A stretch of DNA of 64,000 bases from Antedon bifida (taxonomy: Eukaryota; Echinodermata; Crinoidea; Comatulida; Antedonidae), in NCBI GenBank assembly GCA_963402885.1, contig OY727093.1, positions 2,480,001-2,544,000 of the forward strand, in the 5' to 3' direction. Every line of letters begins with the position of its first letter. Position 1 is the first letter of the stretch. Of this stretch, positions 25,581-39,500 are shown piece after piece. The position numbers and the translations under genes are program-made. The notes beneath the pieces are model-generated. The model searched no databases and was not told the DNA's origin. It saw only the letters and a list, made by a program, of their open reading frames with translations.

Positions 25581-28249
25581 TAACGAAAGAAAGTAACGTT
25601 TTTTTAAACATACTAAATGTACATAATATGGTGTTATGCTAATTATCTGATACTCTTTAGGTCGCATTGTGTCATGATCTGTTAGTTTACTGGAGGAATT
25701 GAGTATGTCATATTAATAGAAAAAAATGCAAAATTAATAAGTGATCATTTATTGTTAAATATAATATAAATATAAGTTGTGATCAAAAGAATTGATTGTA
25801 AAAATTGTTGTTTTATATAAGTTCACCACCATCTTCATTGTATATCACAGTGTTGTGTTTATATTTTTATGGTAAAAAATATATGTAAGTGACTTTTCTC
25901 GAAAATGTTTATGAGCTGGCAAATAAATACTAATAGAGATATGTAAATAATTGTACAGAAAGTATGAAATTATATTTCAATTGTGTAAAATGGTGAAAGA
26001 TTTTTAATAGTAAAACGTGTTGTTAAAATCTCATTGTTATTCTTAACTATAATGATAAAATCACTCACAACCCTGAAGGATGAATTGAAATAGAAGTAGA
26101 AATAGTAGATACCGTACTATTGCCGCCCCCTGTCCAATAGCGTCCCCTAGAGTTTGATGTTTGCTTTTAGAGCAAACTTTGTACTTTGTATGTGAACTCA
26201 CAAGATGAATAGAGATGCATTTTATGCATTATATAAGAAAATGTTTCTATAAATAAATGAATAATTCTAAGTGGGCTAGAAAGTTGTGTAAGCTACTGGA
26301 AGGTCATTGGTGCAAGTACAGTTTGCTACCATTATGCAAAATAAGCTTAGAAAGGCTTTGGCTATTATTTTTACTATTTTCACAATTTATAATTGCAAAG
26401 TGTTTTTAGGCCAGGAAAATTCTGCGAATGTGAATGTGTTTTACATTTTAAGCATCCCGTAAAGTAATACTGTAATACTTAGTTTTGATATAGTTAGAAC
26501 TATATGCTATATTGAACTGTATGCCTATGTAATTTTCATGCAATAGTTAGGCTACTACATTCCTTGCTAATGAAACTCCAGTTACATGGAACGGTGGGCT
26601 AATCAGGGCTTGCAGAATGTTGTCCTTTGAGCATGTAATGTCTAAAATTTGGTTTCTCCCAGACAATTTTAACCTGCCTAATTTTGTTGTTAATTTATTT
26701 GCAAGAAAAACTAATTTATTTCTATTTTCCTTTCGATCCCTGTCTTGGGACAAGGTAGCTTGTCTGGGCACAAGCAGTGAAATTCTACATGCCTTTTTTT
26801 TGCCCTAGGACGTCAGGCAGGTGATTCTGCAAGCGCTGAATTAGTACATAATTTCATACAACATTGTAAAAGTTAAAAATATTTTTTAATATCTTCATAT
26901 AAAACCTCACATTTGCTAATTTTGTGCTATAAATATTTCCAAGTATTCTTTTAATTTTGCTGACTGGCAAAAACTTACACCTTGAGATATGAGCCAAATG
27001 ACAGTTCATCCCGTCCAGAGGTCATAGGTCACCTCACCAAATATAGTATGTCATGCTCTTATGTTTATGTATGTTTTATTTGTATTAAAAAATATCGATA
27101 AAGCAATTAATTTTTATTTTTTTTTATAAATAATTTATTGATAACTGTTTAATATTTATTTATGTGTCATTCATTTTATTCAATTTATACAATTTACTAT
27201 TATTTTAATAAATATTATTCCATAAACAATTGCAAATAGTTTAATGATGATTGATAATAATTTCATTTCATAAGTTTAATGATTGTAATTTAACAATTTA
27301 ATATTCTTTTGATTGTATGTTATATATAATATTTTGTTAAAGGTATACAATTGGGAGCGAAATATAGCAAGGCATTTTAATTATTTAACATCATTTATAT
27401 TAAAATTAATTAAATGTTATAATTAAAAAATGATGCTAGTTAACTTATCCTGGTATTAAAAGTTCTCTTTTGGAAGGAGACATAATTTATTTTTAATATT
27501 AAAATCATTACATAATATCCTATTATTAATATATATGTAAAAATGGTGATTATTAACAGCACATACGTAACTGATCTTTGTGTTAATTCAAATATATATG
27601 CCCTATTCTATCGAGAAAATGTCAATAAAAATGTAAAAGTGCAAAACGATATTATTGTCTAGTTGTTCATCTGTTATGGTGTTGGGAGAGTTGTAGGCGA
27701 TTTGTTAAAAAAATACCAAAAATATGGACTCCATGGTTTCATATGACCAATATACATAAAAAATAAAAGGGTCTTAAAAAGTTTCAGCCCAAATATGAAT
27801 TGTGCAATTTCTATTATCATCTTTTGGTGTCATGTAGACAAATAAAGGTGTTGAAATTTTGAAAAGATTATGTTGGAAAAAAAAGGAATCAAAATTTAGC
27901 AATTTTTCGAAAAAGTTCCTTATAAGTTATAGTTTATTTGGTGATGAAACCATATTTTGAAAAGTTCCCTGTACTATGGTACAGGGATTTTGTTCAAAAA
28001 TTACCTCAAATATAAATTTTATAAAATGTGATAATATTTCTGTTTACATATTCATGTTATTATATTATATTGTGATAGGACAAATATGTCGAAAAAAAAA
28101 AGTCAAAATTTAGCAATTTTTCGAAAAAGTTCCCTGTACTTTTTGGTGAAAAAATATACATACTTTATTAATATATATATATGTTTTATGAACCAACCAA
28201 CAATTGCAAAAAAATAAATACAAAACTATATATATATGTGGAATGTATT

Positions 28250-28520
28250 AGATATAAATAGGGTTATGTATAGATTAGGGTGAGAGGCTAGCCTAAGTTA
28301 CTCACATAGCATGGGTTATGTATTGGTTAGGCTGACTTGTTGATAGGTTTAGCCGAGTTATGGATAGGTTAGGTGCATGGGTTAGGGTGAGTTGTTGTTT
28401 GAAGCTACGCCAAGTTATTCATATACCATGGGCTATGTATTGGTCAATAGGTTGGGTTATGGATTGACTGGGTTATGTACAGGTTAGGCTGGGTTGTATA
28501 CAGCAGGTTAAGATGGATTG
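28250..28520. repeat. degenerate GGTTATGTATAGGTTAGG repeat
   Basis: Variants of gggttatgtattggttagg, ataggttgggttatggattg and acaggttaggctgggttgt follow each other without a fixed period. It is 3' of GFUS, just outside its last exon. It is not telomeric repeat. Confidence 0.55.
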
Positions 28521-28592
28521 TGGATTGCAATTAACCTTATACCTTATAATAGCACATGATTATAATCCTACACACAGCAACATGTATCATAC

Positions 28593-28598
28593 TTTATT
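28593..28598 (-). promoter_or_regulatory. candidate polyadenylation signal for GFUS
   Basis: tttatt on the plus strand, aataaa on the minus, about 220 bases after the GFUS stop codon. It is a plausible site, but position alone supports it. Confidence 0.3.
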
Positions 28599-28819
28599 CT
28601 TATCCCTATTAACTTATACTTTTGGTTAACAAATTAATCTACTAGCAAATCGTTAGGTTGCTAGGGTGAACTTTGACCCCTGTTGTTTCATCTACTACCC
28701 ATCAACTAACGTTCCACAAGTGCTCATCTTCTGTGTCCAGTTAATGACACCAAATGCATTGCTGTTCTTCTTTCTTCTCCCCTATTTGTGCTTTTAAAGT
28801 TAACATATTTTCCTTCAAT

Positions 28820-32603
<3,784 letters not shown>

Positions 32604-32612
32604 CTGGATCTC
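32604..32612. repeat. left 9-bp target-site duplication (ctggatctc)
   Basis: ctggatctc lies directly before the left terminal repeat and is repeated exactly at 36530-36538 directly after the right one. Confidence 0.85.
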
Positions 32613-32720
32613 GCTTGTGTCAAGCTAGCCGACAATAAGCCAGCCCACTTTTATTTTTTCCAGCCGACAATAACTATGAAACGCCGTTTGTGTATTTTTT
32701 ACATTTTCAGTATTGCTTAA

Positions 32721-33063
32721 CGATATATTGTCCCCCTAAAAAAATATTTTTTAAAATTTTTTTGTTGAATATGTTATTTTAATGTCACATAATAGTTATT
32801 CACTCTCACAAAAAATTGGGTCTGAAAAAAATTTATTTACCTGAGAAAAATGTAATTTAAAGCTAAAAATGGTCAAATTGTCTGGAAGACAATGAGTTTT
32901 TGGGTAATTTAACTGTTTATTTTGTCTTTTTATAGGTGAAATAATTTTTCCCCCGTTTTTTTTCTTATGGAAGTGAGCAACTTCATTAAAACTGCAAAAT
33001 GGCCTATTCAAAGTCCGATTTTAAAAATCTTTATTTTTCATGATTTTGGGGAACAATACATCT
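32721..33063. mobile_element. MITE (AGATGTATTGTCC family) nested in the foldback left arm
   Basis: Ends cgatatattgtcccc and ggggaacaatacatct are flanked by TTAA at 32717-32720 and 33064-33067. The opposite arm of the foldback element has the uninterrupted sequence (cagtattgcttacgg when read in the same direction), which acts as the empty site. This shows a clean TTAA insertion after the arms formed. Confidence 0.88.
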
Positions 33064-33067
33064 TTAA

Positions 33068-33838
33068 GGTTTTTATAGTATTAGAAATTCAATATTTGTG
33101 AGAAAATGGCGGATTGCTCCTGGGAGTAACTTGGTGGGATTATACTAGGGTACATCATTAGTCGTCCAGTATAAGTTAGGGTGGGACCACTGGTCCCGTT
33201 TACTCAGCCCTTATCTTTTAAATCTGAGTGTAACTCAATTACTATTTTTAATATTATAGTGAAAATTGATACAGTATTTGTGAGACAATGGCGGCTTGCT
33301 CCTGGGAGTCACTTAGTGGGATTATACTAGGGTACCTCCTTAATCGTCCAGTATAAGTTACAGTAGGACCGCTGGTCCCGTTTACTCAGCATTTATCTTT
33401 TAAATTTGAGTGTAACTTAATTACGATTTTTTATATAGTGAAATTTGATACTGTATTTGTGAGAAAATGGCGGATTGCTCCTGGGAGTCACTTGGTGAGA
33501 TTATACTAGGGTACCTCCTTAGTCGTCCAGTATAAGTTACAGTAGGACCGCTGGTCCCGTTTACTCAGCATTTATCTTTTAAATTTGAGTGTAACTTAAT
33601 TACGATTTTTTATATAATGAAATTTGATACTGTGTTTGTGAGAAAATGGCGGATTGCTCCTGGGAGTTAATTGGTGGGATTATACTAGGGTACCTCATTA
33701 GTCGCCCAGTATAGGTTAGGATTGGACCACTGGTCCCGTTTACTCAGCCCTCATCTTTTAAATCTGAGTGTAACTCAATTACGATTTTTAATATTATAGT
33801 GAAATTTGATAAAGTATTTGTGAGAAATTATCAGATTG
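33068..33838 (-). repeat. 180-bp satellite, left arm (about four units)
   Basis: Units carry atggcggattgctcctgggag, ggtgggattatactagggta, cgtccagtataagttagg and gaccactggtcccgtttact. They are the complement of the monomers that follow. The left arm is far shorter than the right arm (about 0.8 against 2.6 kb), so copy number has changed since the arms were symmetric, or they never were. Confidence 0.9.
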
Positions 33839-33839
33839 T

Positions 33840-36405
33840 TCCTGGGAGTCATTTTCTCACAAATACTGTATCAAATTTCACTATAATATTAAAAATCGTA
33901 ATTGAGTTACACTTAGATTTAAAAGATGAGGGCTGAGTAAACAGGAACAGTGGTCCCACCCTAACTTATACTGGACGACTAATGAGGTACCCTAGTATAA
34001 TCCTACCAAGTGACTCCCAGGAGCAATCCGCCGTTTTCTCACAAATACAGTATCAAATTTCACTATAATACTAAAAATCGTAATTGAGTTACACTCAGAT
34101 TTAAAAGATGAGGGCTGAGCAAACGGGACCAGCGATCCTACTCTAACTTATACTGGACGATTAAGGAGGTCCCCTAGTATAATCCCACCAAGTGACTCCC
34201 AGGAGCAATCCGCCATTTTCTCACAAATACCGTATCAAATTTCACTATATAAAAAATCGTAATTAAGTTACACTCAAATTTAAAAGATAAATGCTGAGTA
34301 AACGGGACCAGCGGTCCTACTGTAACTTATACTGGACGACTAAGGAGGTACCCTAGTATAATCCCACCAAGTGACTCCCAGGAGCAATCCGCCATTTTCT
34401 CACAAATACTGTATCAAATTTCACTATAATATTAAAAATCGTAATTGAGTTACACTTAGAAAAAGATGAGGGCAGAGTAAACGGGACCAGTGATCCAATC
34501 CTAACTTATACTGGACGACTAAGGAGGTACCCTAGTATAATCCCACCAATTAACTCCCAGGAGCAATCCGCCATTTTCTCACAAACACAGTATCAAATTT
34601 CACTATATAAAAAATCGTAATTAAGTTACACTCAAATTTAAAAGATAAATGCTGAGTAAACGGGACCAGCGGTCCTACTGTAACTTATACTGGACGACTA
34701 AGGAGGTACCCTAGTATAATCCCACCAAGTGACTCCCAGGAGCAATCCGCCATTTTCTCACAAATACAGTATCAAATTTCACTATAATATTAAAAATCGT
34801 AATTGAGTTACACTCAGATTTAAAAGATAAATGCTGACTAAACGGGACCAGCGGTCCTACTGTAACTTATACTGGACGACTAAGGAGGTCCCCTAGTATA
34901 ATCCCACCAAGTGACTCCCAGGAGCAATCCGCCGTTTTCTCACAAATACAGTATCAAATTTCACTATAATACTAAAAATCGTAATTGAGTTACACTCAGA
35001 TTTAAAAGATGAGGGCTGAGCAAACGGGACCAGCGATCCTACTCTAACTTATACTGGACGATTAAGGAGGTCCCCTAGTATAATCCCACCAAGTGACTCC
35101 CAGGAGCAATCCGCCATCTTCTCACAAATACAGTATCAAATTTCACTATATAAAAAATCGTAATTAAGTTACACTCAAATTTAAAAGATAAATGCTGAGT
35201 AAACGGGACCAGCGGTCCTACTGTAACTTATACTGGACGACTAAGGAGGTACCCTAGTATAATCCCACCAAGTGACTCCCAGGAACAATCCGCCATTTTC
35301 TCACAAATACAGTATCAAATTTCACTATAATATTAAAAATCGTAATTGAGTTACACTCAGATTTAAAAAATGAGGGCTGAGTAAACAGGAACAGTGGTCC
35401 CACCCTAACTTATACTGGACGACTAAGGAGGTACCCTAGTATAATCCAACCAAGTGACTCCCAGGAGCAATCCGCCATTTTCTCACAAATACAGTATCAA
35501 ATTTCATTATAATATTAAACATCGTAATTGAGTTGCACTCAGATTTAAAAGATGAGGGCAGAGTAAACGGGACCAGTGGTCCTACCCTAACTTATACTGG
35601 ACGACTAAGGAGGTACCCTAGTATAATCCCACCAAGTGACTCCCAGGAGCAATCCGCCGTTTTCTCACAAATACTGTATCAAATTTCACTATAATATTAA
35701 AAATAGTAATTGAGTTACACTCAGATTTAAAAGATGAGAGCTGAGTAAACGGGACCAGTGGTCCTACCCTAACTTATACTGGACGACTAATGAGGTACCC
35801 TAGTATAATCCTACCAAGTGACTCCCAGGAGCAATCCGCCATTTTCTCACAAACACAGTATCAAATTTCACTATATAAAAAATCGTAATTAAGTTACACT
35901 CAAATTTAAAAGATAAATGCTGAGTAAACGGGACCAACGGTCCTACTGTAACTTATACTGGACGACTAAGGAGGTACCCTAGTATAATCCCTCCAAGTGA
36001 CTCCCAGAAGCAATCCGCAATTTTCTCACAAATACAGTATCAAATTTCATTATAATATTAAAAATCGTAATTGAGTTACACTCAGATTTAAAAGATAAAT
36101 GCTGACTAAACGGGACCAGCGGTCCTACTGTAACTTATACTGGACGACTAAGGAGGTTCCCTAGTATAATCCCACCACCAAGTGACTTACAGGAGCAATC
36201 CGCCGTTTTCTCACATATACAGTATCAAATTTCACTATAATAATAAAAATCGTAATTGAGTTACACTCAGATTTAAAAGATGAGGGCTGAGTAAACGGGA
36301 CCAGCGGTCCTACTCTAACTTATACCGGATGATTAAGGAGGTCCCCTAGTATAATCCCACCAAGTGACTCCCAGGAGCAATCCGCCATTTTCTCACAAAT
36401 ATTGA
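33840..36405 (+). repeat. 180-bp satellite, right arm (about fourteen units)
   Basis: Monomers start near ttctcacaaatacagtatca, pass through tcgtaattgagttacactca, aaacgggaccagtggtcc, acttatactggacgactaag, taccctagtataatccca and end ccaggagcaatccgcc. Two main variants exist: type A (aatattaaaaatcg, gatgagggctgag) and type B (tatataaaaaatcg, gataaatgctgag), plus A-B hybrids. Variant order is partly repeated, suggesting block duplication. Confidence 0.9.
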
Positions 36406-36529
36406 ATTTCTAATGCTATAAAAACCGTAAGCAATACTGAAAATGTAAAAAATACACAAACGGCGTTTCATAGTAAAAGTGGGCTGGCTTATTGTCGGCT
36501 GGCTTATTGTCGGCTAGCTTGACACAAGC

Positions 36530-36538
36530 CTGGATCTC
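36530..36538. repeat. right 9-bp target-site duplication (ctggatctc)
   Basis: Exact copy of 32604-32612 directly after the right terminal repeat. Confidence 0.85.
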
Positions 36539-36583
36539 CCTCTCTGACTTACAGGATCGACGTGTATTACGACAGTCAGCAAC

Positions 36584-39500
36584 ATGGTAACTTCTTATGC
36601 ATTCTCGGCTAGTCGAAACATTTTTTTCAAATTAATTAAACAAGCATATTATAAACAGGCAGCTCCACCAAAACAGTCAATGCTTTATGTTGCTTCTTTG
36701 CCGTTTTTCAATCAACGTAAAAAGTTTTCACAGCAGGTTACTGAAATTAAATCGTCAGACGATGGACACTCTGTCACCGTCTTGTGGGACGATGGCCACA
36801 AGATGAAATACCCCTACACATGGCTACGAGACAACTGTCGGTGTGCATCGTGTTATGATCCACCTGTTGCAACCAGAAAATTTCTGATCAACGATTTAGA
36901 TTTGGATGCTAAGTTTAAGTTTTCTGAACAGATTGCTGGAGAGCTAATGTTCTATGGGACGGAGGGACATCAGACGATCATCCAGTCGTCATGGTTACGA
37001 GATAAAACGTTTGGCACCATCGATATGGGGCCAGTTTTCGATAAGAAACTTTGGGGTGCGGATTTGTTGTCGTACCTGCCTAAATTTAAGTATGAAGATG
37101 TCCTGACTGATGACGAGGTTCTGTACAGGTGGATGCAAAGTGTTAAAATACATGGAATGGCGTTGATTAACGGTGCGCCAACACACGATGACGAAGAACT
37201 CCGCAATCTAACCGAAAGAATTGGCCATATTCGACAAACATTTTATGGGTGAGTCAGCAGATTTTAAAAGCATTGTTGAAGCAGGATTTTGATGGATGGA
37301 AACTAAACATCAATGCATATTTTCCACTTTGGTTCCAATTTACTCTGGTGAAACATACAAAATATAAAGAGTAAATGTTTGCTTTTTTTAAAATATACAT
37401 ATATGTACTTTGCCCTCTAATAGACTATGTACCCTTTGTAATAGGAACGAAATTGAAGATTAATTTCATTTTCTAATCAATTGTTATTATTCGGATTTAC
37501 GTCACTATGATTTGTATAGAGAAGTTAGAGTGACGGTGCAACTCATTTTGATCACCTTAACAATAATGATAAATTTATATTTCTTATGGGCGCTCAAGAT
37601 TTCGACATTATTTTACCTGTTATTAAGTTTATGAACTCCGCCTTTTTTAGGAGACATAATGGCGCTAGTTCCGTTTCGCACCTGTCATTTATTTCGACTC
37701 AAAATTTGTTAAGAAACCTTATCGTGAGTACCACACCTTAGAATTAGGCCTCAAAAATACTTTTACGAAGGAGATCACATAAAAAGTGACAAATAAATGC
37801 TTTAAATTGATGAATTTACAGACGTGTTTCTCGCACATCGGTTCGTCAATTTCGCATACGCCATGTTCAATGTTGTTGTTTCTATGGAGCGCCAAAAAAG
37901 CAATCATAATAGAGGGCTAAAAACTCAATATAATGCGTATATTTAATGCATTTATTGGTGAAAATTACGTTCAATTTTAATATATTTTGTCAATGCAACA
38001 AAACCCTAGGCCTAAATCAGCATCACTACCTAGCCTAGGCCTAAGACTAAGAGGAATATTATTTAGATCATTGAGGTATAAAACTACAGTACATGTAATG
38101 ATGATGAACTTGTCGATTTTCATTCTTAAAAGTTAACGAAAACTGCGAAAACCATGTACTGTATCAACAGTAACATTTTTGTTGCATTGACATTGACAAC
38201 ATATATTAAAATTGAACGTAATTTTCACCAATAAATGCATTAAATATACGCATTATATTGAGTTTTTAGCCCTCTATTATGATTGCTCTTTTGGCGCTCC
38301 ATAGAAACATCAACATTGAACATGGCGTATGGAACCGATGTGCGAGAAACACGTCTGTATATTCATCAATTTAAAGCATTTATTTGTTACTTTTTGTGTG
38401 ATCTCCTTCATAAAAGTATTTTTGAGGCCTAATTCTAAGGTGTGGTACTCACGATAAATTTATTTAACACATTTTGAGTCGAAATAAATGACAGGTGCGA
38501 AACGGAACTAGCGCCGACATAATTAACTTTCTTTTATTTTTTCTCTTTGTTGTTTGTTCCTTGTTTTTATCGTTTATCTTGATGTTAATTTTATCAAATT
38601 TGTTTTGATGTATTAAAGAATTTGAATGCATGAATATAACACCATGGGTAGATCCAGGATTGTTTTAATGTGGGAGCACTAGTGACTAATATACTGTATA
38701 GATCATTTCAATTTTATATAAGCACATCAGGCACAAAACATGAATTCTAAACCACCCGGTGATATACTGAAATTGAATTAATTAATTTGGAACGATAAAG
38801 ATGAGGAAATCTGTGAGAATGAGAAAAAGTTTTATATATATATATTTTTACAGGGTTGTTTTTGGTGTGAAGTCAAAAAAGGATACATATTTCCCAGGTT
38901 ACACCGCTGGTGAACTCCCGTTACACACCGATTACACATTTGGAGCAAACGTACCTGGGGTATGTTTTGATACATTTTTACTATACATATCACTAGATTC
39001 AGATTCGATTTATTAAGTCATTCATACATAGTATAATGATAATTGTTTTCTTGGCAGAAAAACACAAACAATACATACATAATATTTACATTCGTGATCA
39101 ACTTGGAACTAACAACAACAACAACAAATGATCAGCAATAAAAAATATAACAGACCTAATGACCTATCTTTGAAACTCACTGTTGTATAGTCTAATAGCG
39201 CTAGGTAAGAATGAAAATTTATGTCTATTTGTTTTTACTGAAATTGTTGTTAATCTTTCAGATCTGGTAACTACTAACTTATTGTTGAGAATATGAGATT
39301 CATCAGCTAAAATACTATTTAATTTAGATATCATTCCATCATTACACATTTGTGTGATACCTTTAATTTCGACACCAGTAATTTTGCTTGCATTCCTAAC
39401 TATTCTGTTTAACTTACTCAAATTTTTCTTTGTTAGACCATTTACCCAAGTAACACAGCAAAAGCTTAAAACAGCCTATATTATATTGTTTCAACTTCCT

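Larger units (their letters stand above)
24532..28819. other. tubby 3' UTR and tail-to-tail space with GFUS
   Basis: A polyadenylation signal aataaa lies at 24616-24621, with further candidates downstream. Contents: an imperfect TAATCC-rich array at 25250-25580, a perfect AGGTCA direct repeat with one-base spacing at 27019-27031, two copies of aatttagcaatttttcgaaaaagttcc (split by changes) near 27895 and 28108, and a degenerate ggttatgtataggttagg array at 28250-28520. A 74-codon minus ORF at 26547-26771 has no recognised similarity and I do not call it a gene. Confidence 0.6.
32613..36529. mobile_element. 3.9-kb foldback (TU-like) transposon with satellite-built arms
   Basis: The ends are exact inverted repeats (gcttgtgtcaagctagccga and its complement) flanked by the 9-bp duplication ctggatctc. 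Outer arms of about 105 bases (aaacgccgtttgtgtatttt, cattttcagtattgctta) lead into a tandem array of a roughly 180-bp monomer. The array runs in one orientation at 33068-33838 and in the opposite orientation at 33840-36405, so almost the whole element can fold back. There is no ORF or transposase, so it must have been moved in trans. This architecture (long inverted repeats made of internal tandem repeats, 8-9 bp duplications) matches sea-urchin TU and Drosophila FB elements. The element ends 54 bases before the BBOX1 ATG. Confidence 0.88.

Noticed and set aside
26547..26808. Opposed 74- and 63-codon ORFs between tubby and GFUS
   Set aside because: The same stretch is open on both strands and neither product shows a recognisable domain or splice context.
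28250..28520. Interstitial telomeric repeat
   Set aside because: The words are ggttagg and ggttatg with no TTAGGG periodicity; it is a degenerate local repeat.
33060..36405. A CRISPR-like or centromeric array
   Set aside because: Monomers of 180 bp without unique spacers, in opposed orientations, bounded by terminal inverted repeats and a target duplication; this is a transposon in animal DNA.
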